The notes: generated by a model from the letters alone, not told the origin. Positions 27,676-36,410 are shown, numbered from the stretch's first letter. The stretch is DNA of 64,000 bases from Pelagibius sp. CAU 1746 (GCF_039839785.1 NZ_JBDOQT010000001.1:2418001-2482000), one strand, 5' to 3'. Numbers and translations are program-made.

Positions 27676-27700
27676 CATCCCGGCGTTGGGGACGCGAGGA

Positions 27701-28153
27701 TCAGGACGCGGCTTTTTTCTGCTTTGCGGCGGCGACGAAGCCGTCCATCAGCTCCTCGGCGCGCCGAATGTCCTTCTCGTAGATGAAGAGGTGATCGAAG
27801 TCCGCGCCGCACTGGGGCCCGGCTTTAATTCCGGCGCCGTTCAAGACCTCGAGAAGAGGGCGGAGGAAGCCGATGACGTCGAAAGGCAACTCGCCGTCGG
27901 TCGAGACGATTTTGAACGGCCCGAATCGTTCGCGCACCGGTGCTTCCTTCTCCAGTTCGGCCAGGGCAGCTTCGTCGAGAATGACGGAGAGGCACCCCTG
28001 GTCACGGATCAAGGAAGCATAGCGTCCCTCTGCATTACGCATCGCCGCCGCGGCGGCGGAGGCGTTGTCGTCGCTAAGCGCGAGCATCCAGTAGCGCTCT
28101 GGCCAAGTCTTCAGTTTCATGTTTGCCCAGACGGCGATCGGATCAATGGCCAT
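27701..28153 (-). CDS. ACT-like (CASTOR-type) domain protein
   Basis: The 150-residue protein has two ACT-like halves: RYWMLALSDDNASAA ... GCLSVILDEAALAELEKE and then GPFKIVSTDGELPFDVIGFLRPLLEVLNGAGI ... DHLFIYEKDIRRAEELM, the pattern of CASTOR-type ACT domains that bind amino acids. GAGGACACGCC precedes the ATG at 28153. Its ligand and partner are unknown; it lies between the Rieske gene and the tautomerase group. Confidence 0.75.
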   Translation of the reverse strand: MAIDPIAVWANMKLKTWPERYWMLALSDDNASAAAAAMRNAEGRYASLIRDQGCLSVILDEAALAELEKEAPVRERFGPFKIVSTDGELPFDVIGFLRPLLEVLNGAGIKAGPQCGADFDHLFIYEKDIRRAEELMDGFVAAAKQKKAAS

Positions 28154-28362
28154 GGCGTGTCCTCGATGTTGTGCAAGCATGCTCCATGGGCAAAGGAGTA
28201 TCGCGGCCAGGTCTGCATGGCAACATCCGGTGCTTGTCCCGGGCTTTCTTGTTCCGCCGGAGGCATAGAGGCCCGGTGTCCCGGTCGAACGCGGAGATCG
28301 GCGAAAGAAAAGGGGCGCTCGCGCAACGTCCCTTTGCAGTCTCCGTGGGCCTTGTTGCGGCT

Positions 28363-28581
28363 TCAGCCGGCTGCGGGCGTTTTCTGACGCCGGCGGAACT
28401 CCTCCACCGGCAGCCCGCCCAGGCCCCAGTCCTCCAGCTCTACCTCGTCGATGACGACGTGGGTGGTGGCGGGATTCTTGTCCAGCACCTGAACCAGAAG
28501 GTCGGTGACGCCCTTGATGAGTGCCGCCTTCTGTTCCGCGGTGGCACTTTCGCGGGTGATCTTTACGTTCACGTAGGGCAT
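28363..28581 (-). CDS. 4-oxalocrotonate tautomerase-family enzyme
   Basis: The 72-residue protein starts MPYVNVKITRESATAEQKAA; after removal of Met the N-terminal proline is the catalytic base of the tautomerase superfamily. The length and the ITRESATAEQKAALIKGVTDLL helix match 4-oxalocrotonate tautomerases. GAGGAAG lies upstream of the ATG. It is 20 bases after the NTF2-like gene on the same strand. Confidence 0.92.
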   Translation of the reverse strand: MPYVNVKITRESATAEQKAALIKGVTDLLVQVLDKNPATTHVVIDEVELEDWGLGGLPVEEFRRRQKTPAAG

Positions 28582-28601
28582 GGGGCTTCTTCTTCCTCTG
28601 T

Positions 28602-28997
28602 TCAGCTTTCTTCGTCGAGATCGAAGTGGAAGACCTTGGAAACGATCTGCCAGCGGCCCCCGACGAAGATCAGGGTCAGCAGGTCGGTGAAGAACTTCGG
28701 GCCGATCGCGCATTCCACCCGGGCGAGGGCGGTGACCGGCCCGGCGAACTCCACCGAGACGACGCGGTCGCGGCGCGGCTCGCCGCGGCTGGCCGGGGAC
28801 GGCCGGGCATCGACGATGGGGAAGTACTGCGCCATCGTCAGATGCACCGGCTGGTCTCCCTGGTCCACCGCTTCGGTCGCCGTGACGTAGTGGGCCAGCG
28901 GGTGGAAGACCCGTTTGAGCCTTCCGGTGTCGCTGTGGTGGAGGCCGTCGAAGTAGGTCTGCAAGACGGCCGCCACCTCTGCGAAGCGTTGGTCCAT
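28602..28997 (-). CDS. NTF2-like (lumazine-binding-type) protein
   Basis: The 131-residue protein fits the cone-shaped NTF2/SnoaL-like fold: an N-terminal helix (AAVLQTYFDGLHHSDTGRLKRVFHP) and a C-terminal strand pair (DLLTLIFVGGRWQIVSKVFHFD). Such proteins are usually small enzymes or ligand binders. It is the middle gene of a GST / NTF2 / tautomerase group (8 and 20 base gaps). Confidence 0.84.
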   Translation of the reverse strand: MDQRFAEVAAVLQTYFDGLHHSDTGRLKRVFHPLAHYVTATEAVDQGDQPVHLTMAQYFPIVDARPSPASRGEPRRDRVVSVEFAGPVTALARVECAIGPKFFTDLLTLIFVGGRWQIVSKVFHFDLDEES

Positions 28998-29005
28998 GGC
29001 CCCGC

Positions 29006-29605
29006 TCAGGCCGCGAGGCCTTCGGCCTTCAACGCCGCCTGGACCGACTCGCGGGCGGCAATCCTCTTCTGGAAAGCGGCGATGCTGGGCCAGTTGTCGA
29101 GCCCGATTTCCGTTGGTCCGGTCCAGTTGGCGACCACGAAAAGATAGATGTCGGCAACGCTGAAGCTGTCGCCCATCAGATAGCTGCGCCCGTCGGAGAG
29201 CAGTTGCTCCACGTAGTCGAGTTTCAGGGCCACCTTCTTCCGGGCCGCATCCTTTTCGGCCTCGCTGCTGTCGGCCTTGAAGAGCGGACTGAAGGACTTG
29301 TGCAGCTCGGTAGCGACGTAGTTCAGGTGTTCCTGCAGGCGGGTGCGCTCACGGCTGCCGGCCGCCGGCGCCAGGGCCGCCGAGGGCTTCGTGTCGGCGA
29401 TGAACTGCAGGATCGCGGCGTTCTCCGTCAGCAGGTCTCCGTCGTCCAGCGTCAGGGCCGGGACGTAACCCTTGGGATTCAGCGCCAGAAAGTCGGCGCT
29501 CTTGTTGGCGGCATCGATGCGCTCCAGATCGAAGGCGGCGCCGATCTCGCGCAAAGCGATGTGGGAGGCGAGGGAACAGGACCCGGGGAGGTAATACAGC
29601 TTCAT
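29006..29605 (-). CDS. Beta-class glutathione S-transferase
   Basis: The 199-residue cytoplasmic enzyme starts MKLYYLPGSCSLASHIALRE, the hallmark of bacterial beta-class GSTs, where Cys10 and Ser11 lie at the glutathione site. It conjugates glutathione to electrophiles or reduces peroxides. It is the first gene of a leftward group with the NTF2-like and tautomerase genes and is divergent from an HxlR regulator whose likely operator lies between them. Confidence 0.94.
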   Translation of the reverse strand: MKLYYLPGSCSLASHIALREIGAAFDLERIDAANKSADFLALNPKGYVPALTLDDGDLLTENAAILQFIADTKPSAALAPAAGSRERTRLQEHLNYVATELHKSFSPLFKADSSEAEKDAARKKVALKLDYVEQLLSDGRSYLMGDSFSVADIYLFVVANWTGPTEIGLDNWPSIAAFQKRIAARESVQAALKAEGLAA

Positions 29606-29724
29606 TGCGTCAGTCTCCTGTTGCTTCGGAACGGCCGCGGCTGCGGCGCACCGAAGACGTAGGGTCGATAGTTACTTTTGTATACCTGCTGGTTGATGGT
29701 TATGTGATTATCGAGTATCCATTC

Positions 29725-29751
29725 GGTAACTAATGGTTACCATCGGTAACC
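29725..29751. promoter_or_regulatory. Probable HxlR operator with three half-sites
   Basis: GGTAAC (29725-29730), GGTTACC (29735-29741) and GGTAACC (29745-29751) give a perfect inverted repeat GGTTACC-ATC-GGTAACC plus an extra half site upstream. It lies 22 bases from the HxlR start and in the divergent promoter region with the GST operon, so it could control both. Confidence 0.7.
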
Positions 29752-29773
29752 CGAGGACCTGGAAGGCAATCCT

Positions 29774-30151
29774 ATGGCTCTGAAGATACGCAAGAACCGC
29801 AGCCCGGAGCCGCCCTATGAGTGTCCGCTGTCCACCTGCATGGAGGTGCTGAAGGGCGCGTGGACGCCCAACGTCATCTGGTACCTCAGCGGCGGGCCGC
29901 GGCGCTTCAACGAACTGCGCGTCGACATCCCCAGGATCTCGGCCAAGGTGCTGACCGCCCGGCTCCGCGACCTGGAGGCCAAGGGCGTCGTCCGGCGCGA
30001 GGTGAAGCCGACCTCGCCGCCCTCCGTCGAGTACTCCCTCACCGATCTCGGCCAGCAGCTCGTGCCGGCGATCAACGCCATCGCCGACGTCGGCCACAAG
30101 CTGAAGGAGCGGAAGAATCCGGCGGTGCGGGCAAGGCGGGCCGCGGAGTAG
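29774..30151 (+). CDS. HxlR-family transcriptional regulator
   Basis: The 125-residue protein has the HxlR winged helix: CPLSTCMEVLKGAWTPNVIW, then FNELRVDIPRISAKVLTARL as recognition region and a wing before EYSLTDLGQQL. These regulators often sense electrophiles or oxidants through the conserved N-terminal cysteine (here in YECPLSTC). It is divergent from the GST / NTF2 / tautomerase group, which it probably represses. Confidence 0.93.
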   Translation: MALKIRKNRSPEPPYECPLSTCMEVLKGAWTPNVIWYLSGGPRRFNELRVDIPRISAKVLTARLRDLEAKGVVRREVKPTSPPSVEYSLTDLGQQLVPAINAIADVGHKLKERKNPAVRARRAAE

Positions 30152-30203
30152 GGCAAGCCTTCGCGCGTTCGCATCGCGCGGCCGCAAGAAAACAGCAGCA
30201 TAG

Positions 30204-30221
30204 CTGTCATCATAGAGTCAC
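30204..30221 (+). promoter_or_regulatory. Pho-box-like site upstream of phnC
   Basis: CTGTCAT-CATA-GAGTCAC matches the PhoB box pattern of two 7-base repeats separated by 4 bases (the first repeat perfect, the second 4-5 of 7). It lies 76 bases upstream of phnC and predicts induction of the phosphonate transporter by phosphate starvation. Confidence 0.6.
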
Positions 30222-30296
30222 AAGCGGACTGTAGAGCTTGGGGCGATCCGCTCGGCCGATTGGGGCCGGGACCATCGTATCCAGGGGGGTCTCCGC

Positions 30297-31178
30297 ATGT
30301 CCGCAATTGCGCTCAAGCGCGTCCGCAAGTCTTTCGGCGACAAGACCGTACTGCACGGCGTCGACCTGGAGGTGCGCGAAGGCGAGATGGTCGGGTTGAT
30401 CGGCGCTTCGGGCTCCGGCAAGTCGACCTTGATCCGCCTCATCTGCGGCCTGGAGCGCATGGACCGCGGCACCGAAGGCCGCATCGCCCTCTTCGGCAGG
30501 GAAACCCAGAAGGACGGCCGCTTCTGCGAGCACAGCGAGGTGCTGCGCCGTGACGTCGGCGTCATCTTCCAGCAGTTCAACCTGATCAACCGCCTGTCGC
30601 TGCTGACCAACGTGCTGGCCGGGCGGCTGGGGCGCATCCCGCGCTGGCGCGGCACGTTGGGCCTCTTTCCCCAGGACGACCGGGTGAAGGCGCTGCAGGC
30701 GCTGGAGCGCGTCGGCCTCATCGCGCAGGCGCACCAGCGCGCCTCCACGCTGTCCGGCGGCCAGCAGCAGCGTGGCGCCATCGCCCGGGTGCTCACCCAG
30801 CAGGCCCGGCTGATCCTCGCCGACGAGCCCATCGCCTCCCTGGACCCGGCCTCGGCCAGGCTCATCATGTCGACCCTGCGCGAGATCAACCGCCAGGACA
30901 GGACCACGGTGATCGTCTCCCTGCACCAGATCGATCACGCCTTCGAGCATTGCGACCGCCTCATCGCGCTGAAGGACGGCCGCGTAATCCACAACGGGCC
31001 GACCGGCGCCATCACGCCGGACGACATCGCCGATCTCTACGGGGTGGAGGCGGGCAGCCTCGACCTCGTGAAGGCCCCCTCCAAGATCGGGCCGTCGCGG
31101 CCGCCGCTTGGCGCCTATCCGGGCAACGGTCTGGACCGCCAGGACGGCCTCGCCGCCCGCCTGGCGGTCAACGCCTGA
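30297..31178 (+). CDS. phnC: Phosphonate ABC transporter ATP-binding protein
   Basis: The 293-residue ATPase has Walker A GASGSGKST (residues 36-44), the signature LSGGQQQR, and Walker B LILADEPIASLD. The PhnC-type opening (IALKRVRKSFGDKTVLHGVDL) and the downstream phnD and phnE genes identify it. It energises uptake of phosphonates, or of phosphate esters or phosphite in some homologues. A Pho-box-like site lies upstream. Confidence 0.93.
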   Translation: MSAIALKRVRKSFGDKTVLHGVDLEVREGEMVGLIGASGSGKSTLIRLICGLERMDRGTEGRIALFGRETQKDGRFCEHSEVLRRDVGVIFQQFNLINRLSLLTNVLAGRLGRIPRWRGTLGLFPQDDRVKALQALERVGLIAQAHQRASTLSGGQQQRGAIARVLTQQARLILADEPIASLDPASARLIMSTLREINRQDRTTVIVSLHQIDHAFEHCDRLIALKDGRVIHNGPTGAITPDDIADLYGVEAGSLDLVKAPSKIGPSRPPLGAYPGNGLDRQDGLAARLAVNA

Positions 31179-31216
31179 CCCTTATCTCCAATTTCGCATC
31201 AGACAAACAGGAGTAA

Positions 31217-32230
31217 ATGATGCTCAAGACCCTCACCACCGCCGCCGGTCTCGTGACGGCCCTGGCCCTGAGCGCTGGCATCGCCAGCGTCGCCCAGGCC
31301 GAGATGCCGGACCAGATCAACTTCGGCATCATCTCGACCGAGTCCTCCTCGGCCCTCGAGAAGTCCTTCAGCCCCTTCCTCGAGGACATGGAGAAGAGTC
31401 TCGGCGTGAAGGTGAAGCCCTTCTTCGCCTCCGACTATGCGGGCGTCATCGAGGGTATGCGCTTCGGCAAGGTCGACGTCGCCTGGTTCGGCAACAAGTC
31501 GGCCATCGAGGCCGTGGACCGTGCCGGCGGCGAAGTCTTCGCCCAGACCATCAAGGATGACGGCTCCAAGGGCTACTACTCCCTGCTGATCGTCAACAAG
31601 GACAGCAAGATCAACTCCCTGGACGATGTGCTGACCTGCGACAAGACGCTGACCTTCGGCAACGGCGACCCGAACTCCACCTCGGGCTTCGCGATTCCCG
31701 GCTACTACGTCTGGGCGTTGAACGACAAGACTCCCGAGGACTGCTTCGCGCGGGTCACCAACTCCAACCACGAAGGCAACGCCATGGCCGTCGCCACGGG
31801 CAAGGTCGACGTGGCCACCAACAACACCGAATCGATCTACGCGCGCCTCGCCAAGTCCAATCCGGAAGCCGCCGCCAATATCAAGGAGATCTGGCGCTCG
31901 CCGATGATCCCCTCCGACCCGATGGTATGGCGCAAGGAACTGGCCGGGGACGCCAAGCAGAAGATCTACTATTTCTTCATGCAGTACGGCCGCTTCGGCG
32001 ACGCGGACAAGGTGAAGCGCGAGCGTGAGGTGCTGGCGAGCATGTCCGATGGCTGGGGGCCCTTCCTGGCGTCGTCCGACGCGCAGTTGCTCGACGTGCG
32101 CCAGATCGAGGCCTTCAAGGCCAAGATCAAGGCCCAGAACGCCGGCGACGAGGCGGGCGTGAAGGCGGCCGAGGAAAAGCTGAAGGACCTGCAGGCCTAC
32201 GCCAAGATCGTCGGCGCAGCCGGATACTGA
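31217..32230 (+). CDS. phnD: Phosphonate ABC transporter substrate-binding protein
   Basis: The 337-residue periplasmic protein has a signal peptide (about 28 residues) and the PhnD pattern: FGIISTESSSALEKSFSPFL then GKVDVAWFGNKSAIEAVDRA, whose Trp, Asp and Ser residues contact the phosphonate in PhnD structures. Two adjacent ATGs (31217 and 31220) are possible; CAGGAG at 31208-31213 fits the second slightly better. It lies 38 bases after phnC. Confidence 0.93.
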   Translation: MMLKTLTTAAGLVTALALSAGIASVAQAEMPDQINFGIISTESSSALEKSFSPFLEDMEKSLGVKVKPFFASDYAGVIEGMRFGKVDVAWFGNKSAIEAVDRAGGEVFAQTIKDDGSKGYYSLLIVNKDSKINSLDDVLTCDKTLTFGNGDPNSTSGFAIPGYYVWALNDKTPEDCFARVTNSNHEGNAMAVATGKVDVATNNTESIYARLAKSNPEAAANIKEIWRSPMIPSDPMVWRKELAGDAKQKIYYFFMQYGRFGDADKVKREREVLASMSDGWGPFLASSDAQLLDVRQIEAFKAKIKAQNAGDEAGVKAAEEKLKDLQAYAKIVGAAGY

Positions 32231-32246
32231 GCCGATGTCACGGGAC

Positions 32247-32277
32247 GCCGGGGCGGTTTTCCGGAACCGCTCCCGGC
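32247..32277 (+). other. Intercistronic hairpin between phnD and phnE
   Basis: Arms 32247-32258 and 32265-32277 form a GC-rich stem with one bulge and a TTCCGG loop, 16 bases after the phnD stop. No T-run follows. Hairpins after binding-protein genes commonly stabilise that part of the mRNA and reduce expression of the downstream permease gene. Confidence 0.55.
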
Positions 32278-32345
32278 ACCCCCGGTCTCTCTTTCATCCT
32301 TCTCCGTAAATTCCTGATTTGCCGCCTTCCGGGAAACCGCCGCCC

Positions 32346-33191
32346 ATGAGCTTCGCCACCGCCAACGCCGTATCCTCCGCCCCACCGCTGGACGGCCTCT
32401 CGCCCGAGTTGCGCGAGGCGCTGAAGCCGCGCTGGAGCGGCTTTCTCAAGCGCGCCGGGGTGGCGGTGATCATCGCCGTGATGCTGGGGGTGTCCTACTA
32501 TCCGGCCGAGGTCGACCGTTGGACCTTCCTGATCACCGACGCCGACAACATGGCGGTTTTCATCGGCGACTTTCTAAGCCCCGACTTCTCCGATTTGGAC
32601 CTCTTCATCCAGAAGATGGTGGAGACGGTACAGATCGCGCTCTGGGGCTCCGTGCTGTCGATCGCCGCCGGCATCCCCTGCGCGCTGCTGTCCTCCAACA
32701 ACATCGCGCCGGTCTGGATCGTACAGCCCATGCGGCGCCTGATGGACGCGGCCCGCGCGATCAACGAGCTGGTTTTCGCCATCCTCTTCGTGGCCGCGGT
32801 GGGCCTGGGGCCTTTTGCCGGGGTCATGGCTCTCTTCATCCATAACCTGGGCGTCATCTCCAAGCTGTTCTCCGAGGCGGTAGAGGCCATCGACCCTCGC
32901 CCGGTGGAGGGCATCCGCGCGACGGGCGCCAGCCGCTTGCAGCAGGTGATCTACGGCGTCATCCCGCAGGTCCTGCCGCTGTGGTCCAGCTTCTCGCTCT
33001 ACCGCTTCGAGACCCTGGTGCGCTCGGCCACGGTGCTGGGCATCGTCGGCGCCGGCGGCATCGGCTTCACCTTCTACGAGTCCTTCCGCGCTTTCCAGTA
33101 TGACCGCGCCGCGGCCGTCATCATCGTCGTGGTGGCCGTGGTCTCCATCATCGACATCGTCTCCTCCCAGCTCCGCAAGCGGTTGATCTGA
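32346..33191 (+). CDS. phnE: Phosphonate ABC transporter permease
   Basis: The 281-residue permease has about six membrane segments and the ABC-permease coupling motif in EAVEAIDPRPVEGIRATGAS (EAA loop). A single phnE is present, so it presumably forms a homodimer. No C-P lyase (phnG-M), phosphonatase or phosphite dehydrogenase genes are in the window, so the imported compound cannot be named. The start at 32346 follows an open frame with no better site upstream. Confidence 0.9.
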   Translation: MSFATANAVSSAPPLDGLSPELREALKPRWSGFLKRAGVAVIIAVMLGVSYYPAEVDRWTFLITDADNMAVFIGDFLSPDFSDLDLFIQKMVETVQIALWGSVLSIAAGIPCALLSSNNIAPVWIVQPMRRLMDAARAINELVFAILFVAAVGLGPFAGVMALFIHNLGVISKLFSEAVEAIDPRPVEGIRATGASRLQQVIYGVIPQVLPLWSSFSLYRFETLVRSATVLGIVGAGGIGFTFYESFRAFQYDRAAAVIIVVVAVVSIIDIVSSQLRKRLI

Positions 33192-33207
33192 GCGGAGAGG
33201 CGCGCGG

Positions 33208-34332
33208 TCAGGGGGCGACAAGAGTCCATTTTTCCGACCCAACGGTGCCCTTCTTGTAGAGCCGAGGGTCGAGAAAATGAGCCGCCGGGATCGCGTAGGA
33301 GAATCTCCCGTTCTCCGAGGCGGCGATGTGCATGCCGACGAGAAGGGGCTTTTCGCCCAGGGTCACGAGGGCCGCGCCGCTGTCGCCGCGTTCGGTGCCA
33401 GCGCCGACGAACTCCGTGACGATCAGCTTCCTGTGGACGACCTCCTTCAGCGAGGGGTGAGAGTACGGCAGGGAGCGATGCGCGATGCGAAGCCCGCGGG
33501 CTTTGACGCGGCCATGAGACGTCAGGATCACCGCCCTCTCCGGGAGGTCGTCCGGTGACGTGACGGCGCCCGAAAGCGTCAGGCCGCCGAAAACGCGGCG
33601 CAGGACGGCCCGCTCCGCCGTCACCTCGCAAAGCTGTGCGTCGAGGCTCGGTTCCGGTCCGTTGCACAACTCCCCCAGAACATTCCGCGTCTTGCCCAGC
33701 GGCCTGTCGTCGGCGGCATCGCCCACGGGCCAGATTGCGAACCTGCGGCCGTGATGGTCGGCGGAAAGGCTCAAGACATGCCGGCAGCTGATCGCGAAGA
33801 CCCGCCTCGGCAGCGTGGACCTCCGGATCAGGCAGGTCAGGGTTCCTATGCCCGGGTGAGGTAATGGGGCCGGCTGGACACGAACGCGGCGGGTGTTCGC
33901 CTGCACTTTCGCCGCGCCCTCGTCATTGGCATCCGCGACATCGGTCGGAACGGCGCAGAGCTTGCGCCGCCGCTTGACGTTGACATAGGTGTAGAGGTGT
34001 CGCGGGATCGCATCTTCGGGTTTTGACCCGCGTTCCTCAGCCCATTTTCGCGAGACGTAGAAGACGACGGCCGCGTCCTTGCGCTTACGGGGCGTCCCGG
34101 CTTTGTCCCGGCGGGTGCGGAACCCGGCGCCGACATCGATCACGTTGGGATAGGCGCGGCAGAGTTCCGCTCCTCGCGTCTCGGCGATCTCGTTGGCGAG
34201 CTGGAGCTGCTGCTTGCGGTCCAGGTCGCTGTGGAACACCTTGACGGCCTCCGCGGCGCCTTCCGGAGCACGCCTGCGGGTCGCTTCCGCGGTCGCCCGC
34301 ATCCAGGCCTTCGGTCGTGTGGGTCGTGTCAT
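33208..34332 (-). CDS. Trypsin-like serine protease
   Basis: The 374-residue protein has a likely chymotrypsin-fold triad: H185 (in ISCRHVLS), D231 (in SLDAQL) and S318 (in GTERGDSGAAL). The region around residues 60-130 (YPNVIDVGAGFRTRRDKAG ... AAVVFYVSRKW ... IPRHLYTYV) resembles the N-terminal module of bacterial NAL1-like trypsins; that comparison is from memory. No signal peptide is visible and Arg/Lys are abundant, which suits a cytoplasmic protease. It follows the lipoprotein gene by 35 bases with GGGAGGG before the ATG, so the two look co-transcribed. Function is unknown. Confidence 0.78.
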   Translation of the reverse strand: MTRPTRPKAWMRATAEATRRRAPEGAAEAVKVFHSDLDRKQQLQLANEIAETRGAELCRAYPNVIDVGAGFRTRRDKAGTPRKRKDAAVVFYVSRKWAEERGSKPEDAIPRHLYTYVNVKRRRKLCAVPTDVADANDEGAAKVQANTRRVRVQPAPLPHPGIGTLTCLIRRSTLPRRVFAISCRHVLSLSADHHGRRFAIWPVGDAADDRPLGKTRNVLGELCNGPEPSLDAQLCEVTAERAVLRRVFGGLTLSGAVTSPDDLPERAVILTSHGRVKARGLRIAHRSLPYSHPSLKEVVHRKLIVTEFVGAGTERGDSGAALVTLGEKPLLVGMHIAASENGRFSYAIPAAHFLDPRLYKKGTVGSEKWTLVAP

Positions 34333-34367
34333 ATCGTCCCTCCCTTATCCGGGCGGTGGCGACCTTG

Positions 34368-36410
34368 TCACTGCGCTTCGATCTGCACCGCGATCTGGCT
34401 CAGCCCTATCCAGTGATCGTCGCTTTTTGCGAATTTAAGGATCGATTCCACGGCTTTCTTGAACTTCTCATGCTCGTTCAAGTCGCCGCCGCCGTCTCCG
34501 GAGAAGGCAAGTGTGAGAACGATAAGCCCGTCTATGTCGGCGGGCAGGGAAGTGCCCGAAACAGTGACGTCCAAGCCCTCCACGCCTTCGACCGGAACGC
34601 CCTGGGTTTCGATCTCGTCGGCGAAACTCTTGTAGACGGCGAGCACGGTGGCCGAGCAGCGGGCGTCGATGCTGTCGCTGTCGGCAGCGATCAGCGCTTC
34701 GACCTGGCCTTTCGTGAGGGCGCCGTCTTTCGCCGGGGCGTCTATCTGCTCCTGAAACAGGCCTGCGGCCTTCTCAGTGCGCGGCCCCCATTGGCCGTCG
34801 ATGTCGTCGATGCCGTCGACCGGATTCTTCGAAGTCAGGCAGAGCGCCCTCTGGATGCGTTTGCGCAGCTCCTCGGCGGTTGCGCCGTCCGCTGCTTCAA
34901 TGGCGTTGAAGGCCGCGGCTTTGTCGGTTTCGCCCCTGTCAGTTGCGCCTCTGTCTTCCTCGTTTGGAGGCGGAGGAGGTTCCTGCCCGTCGGTCTTCTT
35001 CTTGATGACGATCTTCGCTTCGTGGCGGTTTCCGAGGCTCGAATCGCGGACGACGATCTTCGCTTCGCCCGGTTCCGCATTGCTCTTGGCCGTGAGGAGG
35101 AACGACATGCCAAAGCCCTCCTCCGGCAATTCTCTTTTCAGGCTCAGACCGGAGGCGGCGGGGCCGCTGAGGTTGGCGCCGTAGTTGCCCGACCCGCCGA
35201 TGGCGGAGAAGGTGATTGTCTCGCCGGCCAGGATCTCGATTTCCGGGTCCGCCGGCTCGACCTCGAAGGTGCCCGGCACGCGCTCGACGGAGCAGGCATT
35301 GATCGTCGAGAGGACCGCTTCCAGGGCGTCGGCGTCGTTCAGGATGTCGGCGATGGCCGCAACCGCTTCGGCCAGCTTGTCGACTTCGTCTTCCAGCTTG
35401 CCGGCCTTGTCTTTGAGGGCTTCTTTGGCGGTTTTTATCTCCGGGTCTCTCAGGCTTTGATCCAGTCCTTTTGGCTTCCCCTCGATGAAATCCTGGCGCA
35501 GCGGGGCGAAGCGGCTGGTTTGTGATATCTGAGGGGCGAGGCTGCCGATGCCGCTGACCACCTGAGCCAGCGATTGCAGGGTCGGGAGCTGGGCATCGAG
35601 TTGCAGGCTCACCTCGTCGCGGACGTTCCGGACGACGGTGTTGATGGTCAGGTGCGCGGTGATGATCTGGGCGCGGTAGGCGTTTCCTTTGCGCAGCGCT
35701 TCCTGCGCGGCGTCGATACCGGCTTCGGCCTCGCTCAGCACCGCTTCCAACTGTGCGAGAAATTCAGTTTCGTTGGCGAGCATCTTCATACGGGCCTGAC
35801 GCGCGACCTTCAGGCCACGAATGTGCGCCTGGACCACGGGAATCTGCTTTCTGATTGTATCCAGCGAGGTCTCCAGGTGTTCGAACACCTTTTCCTCCAC
35901 CAGCAGCGGCCTTGCGGCGAGGACGACGCAGCCCATCGCCTTGGAGCCGGCGAGGTAGATCTGGTTCGCCGTCGGCGCCGAGAGGTAGTTGGCCGCCGTG
36001 AAGAGGGACGCCCCGCCGATCCCGAGCCCGGTGATCACGTCCCGGCTGGCGCCGCTGGTCGAGGTGATGCCGAGGTAGAGGGCCGCCGCGGAGATGGGTA
36101 TCAGGGCCAGGGCGGTGGCGCTCTTCAAGTACTCGGATTCTTGAACCGCCCTGTAGTAGGTGGTCCGCCAGGCTTCCGCGTGCTCGATCGCCGCGGCGAC
36201 GCTGCCGACGAACTTGATGCCGTTCTCATCGCCGGATGATCCGGCCGTTGCGGAAGACCCCGATGTTGCCGAAGGCAGGGGCGGCGTATAGGACACCCCC
36301 GGCGGCGCACTGTCCGGAGAAACATGCTTGTTGATCCAGGACTCGCAGCCCGATGTCGCGAGAACAAGCAGCACCGGTGCGACGGTGCGCGCAATCACAT
36401 CCCCCCTCAT
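34368..36410 (-). CDS. Large envelope lipoprotein with coiled coil, Ig-like and PG-binding-like parts
   Basis: I do not recognise this 680-residue protein as a known family. It has a lipoprotein-like signal (VLLVLATSGC, C22, though position -3 is Thr rather than Leu/Val/Ile), a hydrophobic region (about 97-142), a long alpha-helical/coiled-coil stretch (about 170-365), an Ig-like beta region (about 380-472), a proline-rich linker (PPPPP near 479), and a segment like peptidoglycan-binding-1 domains (about 510-575, IQRALCLTSKNPVDGIDDID then GQWGPRTEKAA). It is upstream of, and probably co-transcribed with, the trypsin-like protease gene. Confidence 0.72.
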   Translation of the reverse strand: MRGDVIARTVAPVLLVLATSGCESWINKHVSPDSAPPGVSYTPPLPSATSGSSATAGSSGDENGIKFVGSVAAAIEHAEAWRTTYYRAVQESEYLKSATALALIPISAAALYLGITSTSGASRDVITGLGIGGASLFTAANYLSAPTANQIYLAGSKAMGCVVLAARPLLVEEKVFEHLETSLDTIRKQIPVVQAHIRGLKVARQARMKMLANETEFLAQLEAVLSEAEAGIDAAQEALRKGNAYRAQIITAHLTINTVVRNVRDEVSLQLDAQLPTLQSLAQVVSGIGSLAPQISQTSRFAPLRQDFIEGKPKGLDQSLRDPEIKTAKEALKDKAGKLEDEVDKLAEAVAAIADILNDADALEAVLSTINACSVERVPGTFEVEPADPEIEILAGETITFSAIGGSGNYGANLSGPAASGLSLKRELPEEGFGMSFLLTAKSNAEPGEAKIVVRDSSLGNRHEAKIVIKKKTDGQEPPPPPNEEDRGATDRGETDKAAAFNAIEAADGATAEELRKRIQRALCLTSKNPVDGIDDIDGQWGPRTEKAAGLFQEQIDAPAKDGALTKGQVEALIAADSDSIDARCSATVLAVYKSFADEIETQGVPVEGVEGLDVTVSGTSLPADIDGLIVLTLAFSGDGGGDLNEHEKFKKAVESILKFAKSDDHWIGLSQIAVQIEAQ

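Noticed and set aside
26308-27678. Extension of the AhpD-like protein to 571 residues
   Set aside because: The added part is antisense to the Rieske oxygenase gene; a TTG with a ribosome binding site gives the normal 114-residue family length.
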